A DNA stretch of 41,608 nt from Candidatus Desulfovibrio intestinavium (GCA_019118345.1 DWZD01000016.1:1-41608), one strand, 5' to 3'. Counted from the stretch's first letter, positions 25,268-33,509 are shown. The notes: generated by a model not told the origin, from the letters alone. Made by a program: numbers and translations.

Positions 25268-26056
25268 CTAGCCCAGCGCGGGACGCCGCGCCCCGTGCCA
25301 GAGGAAGACCGAGTCGATGCCGTAGGCAATGAAACGGCTGCCCTGCGCCACCTGCCGTTCCAGTTCCGCCGGGTCGGGCTGCACGATATGCAGGCCCATG
25401 AGGGGGCGATGACGGCGGCAGACCTCATGGATGCGCCGCATGGCGGCCTGAAAATCGGGATGGTCGAACTTTGCCGTCAGGCCCATGGAACCGGACAGAT
25501 CATACGGCCCCACCATGATGGCGTCCAGCCGCGGATGGGACAGGATGGCCTCCAGATTGTCCACGGCCCGGATATGCTCTATCTGGGCCACAAGGAAGAT
25601 GCGGGACGCCCGCTCCCGCATGTATTCCTCCATGCGGGTGCCGAAGGCATTGGCCCGACAGAAGCCCACACCGCGATTTTCGCGCAGGGGTTCGTCCGGC
25701 AGGCGACCGTCGTCATAGCCGGGATAGATGGCCCAGCTGATGGCCGCATTGAGCTGTTCGCGGCTTTCGATCATGGGGAAGATGAGGCCCTGCGCCCCGG
25801 CTTCCAGCGCGCCCTTGATCTGCAGGCGCGTCGCCTCGGACAGGCGGGCAAAGGGCGCGGCCCCGCCGCATTCGATGGCCCGGAAGATGTCCGTCAGCCC
25901 GGCGCGCCCGAAGGTGCCGTGCTCCATATCGGCGGCCACCCAGTCGTAACCCGCCCGGGCCAGCAGTTCGGCCACTTCCGGGGAAGGGAACTGCAGCCAG
26001 GTGCCGATGGTCGGTTTGTCCTGCGCCAGCGTGGCGCGAATGGTGTCGATATTCAT
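25268..26056 (-). CDS. HpcH/HpaI-family aldolase
   Basis: A class II aldolase of about 262 residues that makes or splits 2-keto-3-deoxy acids, normally using pyruvate as one partner. GTWLQFPSPEVAELLARAGYDWVAADMEHGTFG carries the catalytic His46 and Glu45; the Arg of FARLSEATRLQI, the metal Glu in GLIFPMIES, and VGPYDLSGSMGL complete the site. The start could be ATG 26056, where homology begins, or ATG 26092, just behind a promoter-like pair; neither has a clear ribosome site. Next to a CMP-sugar synthetase it may build the ulosonic acid carbon chain instead of degrading aromatics, whose genes are absent. Confidence 0.85.
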   Translation of the reverse strand: MNIDTIRATLAQDKPTIGTWLQFPSPEVAELLARAGYDWVAADMEHGTFGRAGLTDIFRAIECGGAAPFARLSEATRLQIKGALEAGAQGLIFPMIESREQLNAAISWAIYPGYDDGRLPDEPLRENRGVGFCRANAFGTRMEEYMRERASRIFLVAQIEHIRAVDNLEAILSHPRLDAIMVGPYDLSGSMGLTAKFDHPDFQAAMRRIHEVCRRHRPLMGLHIVQPDPAELERQVAQGSRFIAYGIDSVFLWHGARRPALG

Positions 26057-26103
26057 GTTCTGACGGCTTGCCGCCGCAGGGTTGAGGGTCATGCGATACG
26101 GCA

Positions 26104-26132
26104 AACATACCCTCTCCCGCGCCGAAGCGCAA
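26104..26132 (-). promoter_or_regulatory. Candidate internal promoter before the aldolase gene
   Basis: On the minus strand TTGCGC, 17 bases, TATGTT, between the GT8 stop and the aldolase. The -35 match is weak (three of six). If real, the aldolase-to-acyltransferase run would have its own transcript. Confidence 0.3.
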
Positions 26133-26143
26133 CGTGTCGCGCC

Positions 26144-26974
26144 TCAGGCCTCCCGCCCGAGGCGGGCCAGCACCTCATATTGGGCCAGAAAGGGCGCCGC
26201 CGCCGGATAGGAGGGCACGCACCACGGCTTGCGCCCGCAGTAATGCAGCAGGCGGCCTTCCAGCTCGCCCGCCTCCCGTTCCCAGCGTCCCGCCACATGC
26301 AGCTGATAATTGAAGCGCTCGTCCAGCCAGGCGCGCGGCAATTTGCGGCACAGCGCATTGAGCGCATCCTGATCGGGATAGGGCGAGCGCTCAGGCAGGG
26401 CAAGATAGGCCTGCCGCATGGCCTGCATCCATGAGGGCAGCAGGCGGCGCAGGCGCGGCAGATGCAGGAGGAGCACGCCCGAATTGGCGCATTCGGTCGG
26501 GCGCAGGCCCATGCGCCGGGCATGGGCCGGATGGTGTTGCAATGCCGCATCGCGCACGGCCCAGAGGGCCGGCTGTCCGGCATCGGCTTCCGCCGCCGCC
26601 TGCCAGAAGTCCGTCACGTCCATGAGCGCGCAGATGTCGCAATCCAGATAGAGCAGGCGTTCCACCCCGGCCAGCGCCGGCAGTTCCGGCAGCCAGTAAC
26701 GATAGAAGGCCCCCGGCCCGAAGGCGGGCGGCATGTTCTCGCGCAGGGCGGACGGCAGGGGCGGCAGGCCGTGAAAATGCATTTCCTGCCCGGTATGCCG
26801 GGCCACGGCTGCCAGCATCCGCCGTCCTCGCTCCGGCAAGTCCGCATCATGAAGGATATGCACGCAGAGCGGAGCCGTGGCGCGCGCGCAGACCGACAGC
26901 AGCGTGGCCGCCGCATGCAGGGAGTAGCTGCCGTCCGTATCCCGGAAGGCAAGGGCCAGATGGTGTACGGGCAT
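26144..26974 (-). CDS. Family 8 glycosyltransferase
   Basis: A 276-residue GT8 protein, the family of LPS core galactosyl/glucosyltransferases such as RfaI/RfaJ. The start HHLALAFRDTDGSYSLHAAATLLSV, the D-x-D metal site in LLYLDCDICAL (Asp111, Asp113), and the His near the end (LLHYCGRKPW, matching the family's H-x2-G-x-x-K-P-W) are clear. The intact HYxGxxKPW motif supports activity. The start is ATG 26974, with GGAG five bases upstream. It heads the minus-strand glycan run, 50 bases after the SRP RNA terminator. Likely adds a hexose to a lipid- or protein-linked glycan at the cytoplasmic face of the membrane. Confidence 0.88.
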   Translation of the reverse strand: MPVHHLALAFRDTDGSYSLHAAATLLSVCARATAPLCVHILHDADLPERGRRMLAAVARHTGQEMHFHGLPPLPSALRENMPPAFGPGAFYRYWLPELPALAGVERLLYLDCDICALMDVTDFWQAAAEADAGQPALWAVRDAALQHHPAHARRMGLRPTECANSGVLLLHLPRLRRLLPSWMQAMRQAYLALPERSPYPDQDALNALCRKLPRAWLDERFNYQLHVAGRWEREAGELEGRLLHYCGRKPWCVPSYPAAAPFLAQYEVLARLGREA

Positions 26975-27023
26975 TTTCTCTCCGTTTGCCCACGGAAGCG
27001 CCGCCGGGGCCTTGGCGCACATC

Positions 27024-27055
27024 AAAAGCCGTCAACGCGATACGCTGACGGCTTT
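27024..27055 (-). terminator. Intrinsic terminator of the SRP RNA gene
   Basis: On the minus strand AAAGCCGTCA, an 11-base loop, TGACGGCTTT and a short T tract (27024-27027). It lies nine bases past the RNA's mature 3' end and about 50 bases ahead of the GT8 start. Confidence 0.65.
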
Positions 27056-27063
27056 CGGAAAAA

Positions 27064-27145
27064 GGGGCCGGACACCCGGCGGCAGCTGTTACCGCTGCTT
27101 TCTTTCGAACCTGACGGGGTTGGCAGTGCCGCCGCCGTCCGACCT
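27064..27145 (-). ncRNA. ffs: Signal recognition particle RNA (small bacterial type)
   Basis: On the minus strand the apical domain reads GUCAGGUUCGAAAGAAAGCAGC, split here as GUCAGGUUC, a GAAA tetraloop, and GAAAGCAGC; this is the hallmark Ffh-binding helix 8 with its asymmetric AGCAG side (E. coli has GUCAGGUCC-GGAA-GGAAGCAGC). The ends pair: 5' GGUCGGAC with 3' GUCCGGCC, and GGCGGCA with UGCCGCC. The length of about 82 bases fits the small SRP RNA without an Alu domain. A sigma70 promoter ends seven bases upstream, and a U tract and a terminator hairpin follow. With Ffh it targets membrane proteins during translation. The exact ends are estimates. Confidence 0.85.
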
Positions 27146-27151
27146 GTCCCT

Positions 27152-27180
27152 CATCTAGCCGGAAACGCGCCCGCCGTCAA
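27152..27180 (-). promoter_or_regulatory. sigma70 promoter of ffs
   Basis: On the minus strand TTGACG, 17 bases, TAGATG. The predicted start (about 27145) coincides with the 5' end of the SRP RNA closing stem. Confidence 0.65.
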
Positions 27181-27299
27181 GGCGTCCGCTCACCGGGGAA
27201 ACGTCGCGCCGGCCCGGGCGTTCCTGACCGCCCCGGCCCCCGCGCACTTGCCTGCCGCAAGAATTTTTGCCACAAGGGGCAGATGCGGGAGGCCGGGCC

Positions 27300-27953
27300 A
27301 TGTCCCTGGAAAGTCTTTTGCTCTACATTCCCCTGTCGGCCCTGCTGGTGCTCATGCCGGGGCCGGACTTCGCGCTGGTGACGCGCGTGGCCCTCAGCCA
27401 CGGGCGCGGGCCGGGCACGGCGGCGGCCTGCGGGGTGACGCTGGGCATCGGCCTGCATACCACGCTGGCCATGCTGGGCATTTCGGCAGCCATTGCCCAC
27501 TCCCCCCTGCTCTTCAACCTGCTGGAGTACGCGGGCGGGGCCTTTCTCTGCTGGCTGGGCCTGCGCTCCCTGCGCGGCGCGCAGGAGGCGGCGCGGGCCG
27601 TATTGCGCTGCGGCGAGGCCGCGCCTTGCGCCCGCACGGCGGGAAAGGCGGATCGCAATGCCTTCCTGCAGGGTTTTTGCACCAATGCGCTCAATCCCAA
27701 GGCCATCATCTACTTTCTGACCTTCCTGCCGCAATTCATGCGCGCCGATGCCCCGCTCGGGCCGCAATTTCTGGTGCTGGGCGGCATCATGGGCCTGGAA
27801 GTCCTCGTCTGGTATGTGACGCTGGCCAATCTGCTGCAAGCGGTGCGGGCCTTTTTTCTGCGGCCGCGCGTCCTGCTCTGGCTCTATCGCCTGACCGGGG
27901 CATTCTTTCTGCTGTTCGGCTTGCGGCTGGCGCTCGAGGCCCTGCGGGCCTGA
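27300..27953 (+). CDS. LysE/RhtB-family exporter
   Basis: A 217-residue inner-membrane protein with about six hydrophobic segments. The family signature is at the N-terminus: LLVLMPGPDFALVTRVALSHGRGPGTAAACGVTLG (compare PGP-x-x-x-x-v-x-r-x-l-x-x-G-x-r-x-G). GFCTNALNPKAIIYFLTFLPQF is the second conserved stretch with the NPKA motif. These export amino acids such as lysine, threonine or homoserine; the substrate is not readable. The start is ATG 27300, with GGGAGG nine bases upstream. It converges with the histidine kinase gene, 19 bases apart, with no clear terminator between. Confidence 0.88.
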   Translation: MSLESLLLYIPLSALLVLMPGPDFALVTRVALSHGRGPGTAAACGVTLGIGLHTTLAMLGISAAIAHSPLLFNLLEYAGGAFLCWLGLRSLRGAQEAARAVLRCGEAAPCARTAGKADRNAFLQGFCTNALNPKAIIYFLTFLPQFMRADAPLGPQFLVLGGIMGLEVLVWYVTLANLLQAVRAFFLRPRVLLWLYRLTGAFFLLFGLRLALEALRA

Positions 27954-27972
27954 GCTGCAGGACGGGAGGCGC

Positions 27973-29703
27973 TCAGTCCCGGTCGGCAAAAATCAGCCGG
28001 GCGATGAGGCCGCCGCCGGGCCGTTCCAGCAGGTGCAGGTCGGCATGATTCTGCCGGGCCATGCTGCGGGCAATGGCCAATCCCAGACCGGAGCCGCCCT
28101 CGTGGCGCGTGCGCGCCGGATCCAGCCGGAAAAACGGCTCGAACACCCGCTCGCGCGCTTCCGCCGGGATGCCGGGGCCGTCGTCTTCCACATCCACCAG
28201 CCAGTCTCCGCTTTGCGGACAACGATGCAGGCGTACGAGGATATGCGGCGCATAGCGCAGGCCATTGTCAATGAGGTTGTCCAGGCAGCGCCGCAGGGCA
28301 TGGGCGCGCACAGGCAGGATGCAGGCCGCGTCGCCCGTCTCGGCAAGGAAGCGCAGACGCTCGGCGGGCAGCGTCGCGTCCGGGGCATGGGGGGCCTTGG
28401 CGGCTTCGCTCTCGCTCGCGGGCAGGTGCGAGGCCAGCCTGTCGGCCACCAGACTGTCCAGAAAGGCCGACAAATCCGTCCGGCGCAGGCTCTCCTGCGG
28501 CAATTGCGCGCGCCCCAGCTCCTCGCTGCTGCGCATGATGGCCGAAAGGGTGTTGATGTCGGCTTCCAGCTTGCGGCGCAGGCTCTCGTCCGGCACCTGC
28601 TCCACACGCAGGCGCAGACGGGTGAGCGGGGTGCGCAAGTCGTGCGCCACGGCGGCCAGCATGCGCTGATGCTGCTCCAGCGCGGCCTGAATGCGCAAAC
28701 TCATGCGATTGAAAGCCCGGGCGGCTTCGGCCACTTCCGGCGGGCCGCTTTCGGACAGGGGGGCGTGCGCCCTGTCGCGGCCCAGGGCGTCGCTGGCCTG
28801 CACCAGCTGATTCAGGGGGGCGATGAGCCGATGCACCACAAAAACGGTCAGCACCACCATGACCAGGGCCTCCACCCCCAGCAGGGCCAGCATGAGGGGC
28901 CAGGAGGGCGAAATGCGGCTCATGCGGTGGATGTCCAGCCAGGTATTCCTGTCCAGCCGCACAAAAAGACGGCTGATGTAGATATCCACCTGATTGGTGC
29001 CGGGCAGCATGAGCAGGCGCGCCAGACCGGTCGGCCCCTGCCGCTCCACCCGGGTCACAAAAATCCAGGGCGGCACGGCGGTGGATGGCGTCACTTCCTT
29101 CAGGTCGGTCAGCTGATCCTCCTCGTCGCCCCAGAAGGATTCGCTGGGCGGGAAATGCGGCGGCGCGGTCATGTCCGACGAATTCTGCCGTCCGTCAGCG
29201 GGCTGACGCGAGACAAGATCCTTGCTCCAGGGCAGCAATTCCGAGGCGCGCGGCTCCTGCAGGCGCTCTTCCGTGCCGTCGGCGGGCTGCAGGGAGGAGA
29301 CAAAGCCCTTGAGACTGTCCCGGATGCGCTGGCGCAAAAAGAGGGAGGCCGCATCGCGCCACTGCTCGGGCGGCGAGGCGGAATGCAGGATGCGCGCATT
29401 TACCGCATCCAGACGCCGCAGGCGCAGGATGAGTTCCGGCAGGGGCGCGCCGCCCTCATGCAGGGGATCGAGCATGAGCAGGCAGAGCGTGAGACTGGAG
29501 GCATGGTCGGAAAGCACCATGCGCGCGGACTGCTCGTCATCCAGGCGATGGGCCAGCAGGGCCGTCAGGCTGTGCAGGCAGAGGAAGGCCAGCCCCAGAA
29601 AGAGCCAGAGCCGCCCCCGCAGGCCAAGGCGGCCGAACAGACGGCGCAGCCTCCCCTCCGGGGCGGACGCGAGCGCCTGCCCGGCGGCTTCCGGCCCGCT
29701 CAT
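27973..29703 (-). CDS. Two-component sensor histidine kinase
   Basis: A 576-residue membrane kinase. Transmembrane helix 1 is at about 30-50 (LWLFLGLAFLCLHSLTALLA), followed by a large periplasmic sensor of about 215 residues that I cannot assign. Helix 2 (LMLALLGVEALVMVVLTVFVVHRLI) leads to a HAMP linker, then the H-box VAHDLRTPLTRLRLRVEQV (His about 355), then N-box NLIDNGLRYAP, D/F-box VEDDGPGIP and ERVFEPFFR, and G-box GGSGLGLAI. All catalytic parts are present. It overlaps the response regulator gene as ATGA (29700-29703). The layout matches EnvZ/RstB-type sensors; the signal is unknown. Confidence 0.92.
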   Translation of the reverse strand: MSGPEAAGQALASAPEGRLRRLFGRLGLRGRLWLFLGLAFLCLHSLTALLAHRLDDEQSARMVLSDHASSLTLCLLMLDPLHEGGAPLPELILRLRRLDAVNARILHSASPPEQWRDAASLFLRQRIRDSLKGFVSSLQPADGTEERLQEPRASELLPWSKDLVSRQPADGRQNSSDMTAPPHFPPSESFWGDEEDQLTDLKEVTPSTAVPPWIFVTRVERQGPTGLARLLMLPGTNQVDIYISRLFVRLDRNTWLDIHRMSRISPSWPLMLALLGVEALVMVVLTVFVVHRLIAPLNQLVQASDALGRDRAHAPLSESGPPEVAEAARAFNRMSLRIQAALEQHQRMLAAVAHDLRTPLTRLRLRVEQVPDESLRRKLEADINTLSAIMRSSEELGRAQLPQESLRRTDLSAFLDSLVADRLASHLPASESEAAKAPHAPDATLPAERLRFLAETGDAACILPVRAHALRRCLDNLIDNGLRYAPHILVRLHRCPQSGDWLVDVEDDGPGIPAEARERVFEPFFRLDPARTRHEGGSGLGLAIARSMARQNHADLHLLERPGGGLIARLIFADRD

Positions 29704-30434
29704 GCCGCATCCTGCGGGGAGGCGTCCTCGCGCAGGACATCCGAGGCCAGCACATAGCCTTCCCCGCGCACGGTCTTGATGAGCGTGCCGTACCGCCCGC
29801 CGTCCCGCAGGCGGCTGCGCAGGCGGCTGATCAGCACATCGATGCTGCGGTCATAGGGCTGGGCATTGCGCCCCTGGGTCATTTCCAGCAGGGTGTCACG
29901 GCTGAGCACCTGCCGGGGATGCTGCAAAAAGATGCACAACAGGCGGTATTCGGCTCCGCTCAGCGGCGTGATGACCTCATCTTCCGTGAGCAGGTGACGG
30001 GCCGTGGTATCCAGCCGCCAGGAGGCAAAGCGCAGGATGCCGCCCCGGGGAGCCGGTTCGCTCTCCCCGCTGCGCCGCAGGACGGTGCGGATGCGCGCCA
30101 AAAGCTCGCGCGGCTCGAAGGGCTTGCCCAGATAGTCGTCCGCGCCCAGTTCCAGCCCCACGATGCGATCCGTGCTGCCGTCCAGCGCCGAAAGAAAGAT
30201 GGCGGGCACGCGCGAGCTTTCCCGCAGACGCCGCAGGACGGCAAAGCCGTCATCCCCGGGCAGCATGATGTCCAGCACCACCAGATCCGCCGGAGCTTCC
30301 TGCCAGAGGGCAAAAAAGGCATCGGAACTCTGGGCCGTGCGCACCTGCAGGCCGTTGCCGGTAAGGTATTCCTGCAACAGTTCGCAGATTTCCACATCAT
30401 CATCCAGCAGATAGATGCGCTTTGCCACGTCCAT
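29700..30434 (-). CDS. OmpR-family response regulator
   Basis: A 244-residue DNA-binding regulator paired with the kinase behind it. The receiver domain has the acidic pocket LLDDDVEI (Asp11-13), phospho-acceptor Asp55 in [12 protein letters not shown], Ser82 and Lys104 (GKPFEP). The winged helix covers about residues 140-235 ([68 protein letters not shown]). The start is ATG 30434, with GGAGG about six bases upstream; the frame runs on to 30746 without family sequence. A promoter lies about 92 bases upstream. Confidence 0.94.
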   Translation of the reverse strand: MDVAKRIYLLDDDVEICELLQEYLTGNGLQVRTAQSSDAFFALWQEAPADLVVLDIMLPGDDGFAVLRRLRESSRVPAIFLSALDGSTDRIVGLELGADDYLGKPFEPRELLARIRTVLRRSGESEPAPRGGILRFASWRLDTTARHLLTEDEVITPLSGAEYRLLCIFLQHPRQVLSRDTLLEMTQGRNAQPYDRSIDVLISRLRSRLRDGGRYGTLIKTVRGEGYVLASDVLREDASPQDAA

Positions 30435-30525
30435 GACATCCTCCCGAAACGCGCCCGGGCACGCGCTCTCCGCGCCGGGGATCACGCGAACGGCGCGCCG
30501 GTCGGGCGCGTCGTTCTGTTGTTCC

Positions 30526-30554
30526 ATTATGCACAGGGTAACCCAAGATGCGAA
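30526..30554 (-). promoter_or_regulatory. Candidate promoter of the two-component operon
   Basis: On the minus strand TTCGCA, 17 bases, CATAAT. It falls between the mutY stop (30586) and the response regulator start, giving a leader of about 85 bases. Confidence 0.45.
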
Positions 30555-30585
30555 GAGCGGCAAGCCGCCGCGGCAGGCGTCCCTT

Positions 30586-31782
30586 TCAGGCAGGCCTCCC
30601 CGGCTCGTCCAGAACCGGGGCAAAGATGCGATCCGCCAGCTTGCGATGGGCTGCGGGCATGGCGAGCGTCTGCAATTCGTGCGGGCGTACCCAGCGGCAG
30701 GCGCTGGCCGCCGTGAGCACGGGCGGCACGGGCAGGCCCCCGGCATCGCGGGGGCCGTCCCAGGCGGCCAGCTCCACGCCGAAACAATGCAGGGTCACCC
30801 GATAGGTGGTATAGCCGTGGCGGATGATGCCGTAATCATCGGTTATCCGCACGGCAAAGCCCGTTTCCTCGGCGTGCTCGCGCACCACGGCCCGCGCCGG
30901 CTCCTCGCCCGGCTCCACACGCCCGCCGGGAAATTCCCAGAGGCCGCCCCAGGCCCCCCGGTCGCAACGCTTCTGCACAAAGACGTGCCCGGCATGGCGC
31001 AGCACCCCGGTCACCACATTGAGGGCCACCACATCGGCCCTGCGCCCGGGCACGGGCCGCTCGTGCACGATGCCCAGATGCCGGGACAAACAAAAATCCG
31101 CCAGCGGGCAGGCCCCGCAGCGCGGCTTGCGCCCGCAGATCAGCGCGCCCAGTTCCATCATGGCCTGATTGTGCTCCCGCGCCCGCCCGGGCGTCAGGAT
31201 CTCAGCGGCCAGCGCGGCGATGCGGGCCGCGGCCCCCTTTTCCTTCACCGGCTCGTCCACGTCGAATACGCGGGCCAGCACGCGCGCCACATTGGCGTCC
31301 ACGCAGGCGACGGGCAGCCCGAAGGCAATGCTGGCAATGGCGGCCGTGGTGTAGGGGCCGATGCCCGGCAGGGCGGCAATGGCCCCGGGATCGCCGGGAA
31401 AGATGCCGCCATGCTCGTCGCGGATGCGCCGGGCCGCGGCCAGCAGGTTGCGCGCCCGGGAATAATAGCCCAGCCCCTCCCAGGCGTGCAGCACATCTTC
31501 CTCCGAGGCGGCGGCAAGGGCCTCCAGATCGGGAAAGCGCTCCATCCAGCGCCGGAAATAGGCCACGCCCCGTTCCATCTGCGTCTGCTGGAGCATGATC
31601 TCGGAAACCCAGACTTCATAGGGCAGGTAGCGCCTGCGCCAGGGCAGATCGCGCCCGTGCGCGGCAAACCAGTCCAGCAGGGCGGCCTGCATGCGCGGCA
31701 GATGAGCGCGCGGATCCAGATGACCCGGCGGCGGCACGTCGCCGGTGACGGGCGGAAGCGATTGACGGGATTTTTTGTTCAT
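30586..31782 (-). CDS. mutY: A/G-specific adenine glycosylase
   Basis: Removes adenine mispaired with 8-oxoguanine. The 398-residue protein has catalytic Glu61 in [12 protein letters not shown], the helix-hairpin-helix [19 protein letters not shown], the catalytic Asp in [14 protein letters not shown], and the iron-sulfur loop C-x6-C-x2-C-x5-C ([16 protein letters not shown]). A Nudix-like C-terminal domain follows ([28 protein letters not shown]), used for 8-oxoG recognition. The start ATG 31782 has no Shine-Dalgarno; a -10-like box lies six bases upstream. It is divergent from the ppiB gene, and their promoters overlap. Confidence 0.94.
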   Translation of the reverse strand: MNKKSRQSLPPVTGDVPPPGHLDPRAHLPRMQAALLDWFAAHGRDLPWRRRYLPYEVWVSEIMLQQTQMERGVAYFRRWMERFPDLEALAAASEEDVLHAWEGLGYYSRARNLLAAARRIRDEHGGIFPGDPGAIAALPGIGPYTTAAIASIAFGLPVACVDANVARVLARVFDVDEPVKEKGAAARIAALAAEILTPGRAREHNQAMMELGALICGRKPRCGACPLADFCLSRHLGIVHERPVPGRRADVVALNVVTGVLRHAGHVFVQKRCDRGAWGGLWEFPGGRVEPGEEPARAVVREHAEETGFAVRITDDYGIIRHGYTTYRVTLHCFGVELAAWDGPRDAGGLPVPPVLTAASACRWVRPHELQTLAMPAAHRKLADRIFAPVLDEPGRPA

Positions 31783-31788
31783 GCCGCC

Positions 31789-31817
31789 AGCCTACACCCC
31801 GTTGCGCACATTGTCAT
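31789..31817 (-). promoter_or_regulatory. Candidate mutY promoter at the start codon
   Basis: On the minus strand ATGACA, 17 bases, TAGGCT, six bases, ATG. The -35 matches five of six; the -10 keeps TA---T only. Its -35 box shares five bases with that of the divergent ppiB promoter. Confidence 0.4.
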
Positions 31818-31839
31818 CAGCGTCAGCTTGACATATACT
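31811..31839 (+). promoter_or_regulatory. sigma70 promoter of ppiB
   Basis: TTGTCA, 17 bases, TATACT. Predicted start near 31846, with AAGGAG at 31883-31888 and ATG at 31894. Confidence 0.6.
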
Positions 31840-31893
31840 TCCCTGACTCGCAGCCTCCCGGGGCTGCGGGCACTACACTGCCAAGGAGATCCC

Positions 31894-32403
31894 ATGTCCG
31901 AGAATCCCACGGTGCTGCTGGAGACCACCTCCGGCGATATCCTCATCGAGCTGTTTCCCGACAAGGCCCCCGACACCGTCGCCAACTTCCTGCAATATGT
32001 GGATGACGGTTTTTACAACAATACCATCTTTCATCGCGTCATCCCCGGCTTCATGATTCAGGGCGGCGGTCTCGGCGCCCGCATGGACGAGAAGCCCACC
32101 CGCGAACCCGTGAAGAACGAGGCCGACAACGGCCTGAAGAACGAACGCGGCAGCATTGCCATGGCCCGCACCATGGATCCGCACAGCGCCACGGCCCAAT
32201 TCTTCATCAATCTTGTGGACAACGACTTCCTCAACCACAGCGCCCCCACCCCGGAAGGCTGGGGCTACTGCGTGTTCGGCAAGGTGGTGGACGGCATGGA
32301 TGCCGTGGACAAGATTGCCAAGGTCAAGACCAAGGCCGTGGGCATGCATGAGGCCGTGCCCACCGATATGGTACTTATTGCCGGCGCGAGCCGCTTCGCC
32401 TAG
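31894..32403 (+). CDS. ppiB: Cyclophilin-type peptidyl-prolyl isomerase
   Basis: Catalyses cis-trans isomerisation of Xaa-Pro bonds. A 169-residue protein with the cyclophilin core: [42 protein letters not shown] holds the active Arg (FHR) and the GG loop. [24 protein letters not shown] covers the substrate groove (Q-F-F-I). The Trp of [16 protein letters not shown] matches the cyclosporin-site position of short bacterial enzymes. No signal peptide, so cytoplasmic. The ATG at 31894 has AAGGAG five bases upstream; the frame is open for 1.4 kb before it but that is antisense to mutY. It heads a small run with the DinB-like and HdeA-like genes. Confidence 0.93.
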   Translation: MSENPTVLLETTSGDILIELFPDKAPDTVANFLQYVDDGFYNNTIFHRVIPGFMIQGGGLGARMDEKPTREPVKNEADNGLKNERGSIAMARTMDPHSATAQFFINLVDNDFLNHSAPTPEGWGYCVFGKVVDGMDAVDKIAKVKTKAVGMHEAVPTDMVLIAGASRFA

Positions 32404-32414
32404 GATACGACGCC

Positions 32415-32891
32415 ATGTCCCGAACCGCGACGCTTTCGGCGGCGGCCCCCTTTGCCCATGCCTGGGGGCTGCTGGAAGCCTATCTTGACGCCTGCCCCGA
32501 CGCCGTCTGGGCAGAGAAAAACGGCGGCTGGCCCGTGTGGCAGCAGTTCCTGCATGCCGTCATGGTGCCGGACTTCTTCACCCGCGGCGAACAGGATCCG
32601 CTGCCCGCTCCGGCGGCGCCGGATGTGCTCATGCTTTCGGCGCAGGGCCGGGACGTGGCGGACAAGGCCGCCGTGCGCGCCTACATGGCCGCCGTCAAGG
32701 CCCGTGTGGACGCCTGGCTGGAGCGGCTGGACGATGCGGGCCTGAACGCGAAGGACGAGCGCCTGAGCGCGGCCCTGGGCTTTGCCGTGGATGCCATGTG
32801 GATCGTGGTCATGCTCAGCGCCCATACCCAGTACCATCTTGGCTCCTGCGATGCCGCCCTGCGGGATCACGGCCTGCCCGGCGTTTTTTAG
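32415..32891 (+). CDS. DinB-like four-helix protein
   Basis: A 158-residue protein resembling the DinB/YfiT superfamily of metal-binding four-helix bundles, whose members include thiol transferases and many unassigned proteins. Possible metal ligands are His in QQFLHAVMVPDFF and the late pair in LSAHTQYHLGSCDAAL, at the spacing the family uses (one early, two late). No other domain. The start ATG 32415 has a weak AGGA site and lies 11 bases after the ppiB stop, so co-transcription is likely. Function not known; the assignment rests on the His pattern and helical layout. Confidence 0.65.
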   Translation: MSRTATLSAAAPFAHAWGLLEAYLDACPDAVWAEKNGGWPVWQQFLHAVMVPDFFTRGEQDPLPAPAAPDVLMLSAQGRDVADKAAVRAYMAAVKARVDAWLERLDDAGLNAKDERLSAALGFAVDAMWIVVMLSAHTQYHLGSCDAALRDHGLPGVF

Positions 32892-32915
32892 CCGGCAATA
32901 TTTCGGAGAACGCAT

Positions 32916-33476
32916 ATGAAAAAACATATTGCCCTGCTTGCCCTTGCGCTGCTGGCCACAGGGATCTTCCGACCGGACGCCGCCCGCGCGGAGGACGAAA
33001 AGATTGATCCCACCTCCTATATTTGCGCCGAATATGTGGCGCTGGCCTCCACGCAGACCACGCCGCCCCTCTTCCAAAGCCTGCAGATTGACGGCTTCGT
33101 CAGCTCCAATCTGGGCAAGACCGTGGCCGACCCGCGCATGGTCATGGCCCTCATGACCCGTACCTACGCCATGTGCCAGCGGGATCCCACGGCTGTTGCC
33201 GCCGACGTCTGGCAGGAAATCCGGCAGGAACTTTCCGACCCCATTGACGAGCACTGGAAGGCCGATGCCACCACCTGCCGCCAGTACAATGACAATCCCG
33301 ACGACGGCAGCGGCTTTGTCATCTGGCTGGACGGCTACAACCGCCATTATAACGTGACGGAAAAATCCGTGCTGGACAACCAGAAGACCCTGGACGCCTT
33401 TCTGGCGGCCTGCAAGCAAAAGCCGGACGCCCTCATGATCGAGGTCATGCAGGAAACGCTCAACAACAAGAAGTAG
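32916..33476 (+). CDS. Periplasmic protein with two HdeA-like domains
   Basis: A 186-residue secreted protein. The signal peptide is MKKHIALLALALLATG to about residue 25 (DAARA before EDEK). Two repeats follow. The first has Cys37 in YICAEYVAL and Cys87 in TYAMCQRDPTAVAADVW; the second Cys121 in TTCRQY, GFVIWLDGYNRHYN, and Cys166 in FLAACKQKPDALMIEVM. Each pair is spaced 45-50 residues apart, as the single disulfide of HdeA/HdeB is, and the second repeat has the family's W-L-D-G-Y and C-x2-x-P-x-x-x-L-x-x-x-v pattern. HdeA is an acid-activated periplasmic chaperone; here the same role is inference. CGGAGA lies seven bases before ATG. Confidence 0.72.
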   Translation: MKKHIALLALALLATGIFRPDAARAEDEKIDPTSYICAEYVALASTQTTPPLFQSLQIDGFVSSNLGKTVADPRMVMALMTRTYAMCQRDPTAVAADVWQEIRQELSDPIDEHWKADATTCRQYNDNPDDGSGFVIWLDGYNRHYNVTEKSVLDNQKTLDAFLAACKQKPDALMIEVMQETLNNKK

Positions 33477-33509
33477 AGGGGCAAGCAAGGCCCCGTGCCT
33501 GATGCCGGA

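Noticed and set aside
31828..31833. Perfect TTGACA in the mutY-ppiB gap.
   Set aside because: No -10 box lies 16-18 bases downstream; it abuts TATACT, which fits TTGTCA at 31811 better.
30415..31893. Long open frame running into ppiB.
   Set aside because: It is antisense to mutY and the response regulator; the promoter and ribosome site at 31811-31888 fix the real start at 31894.
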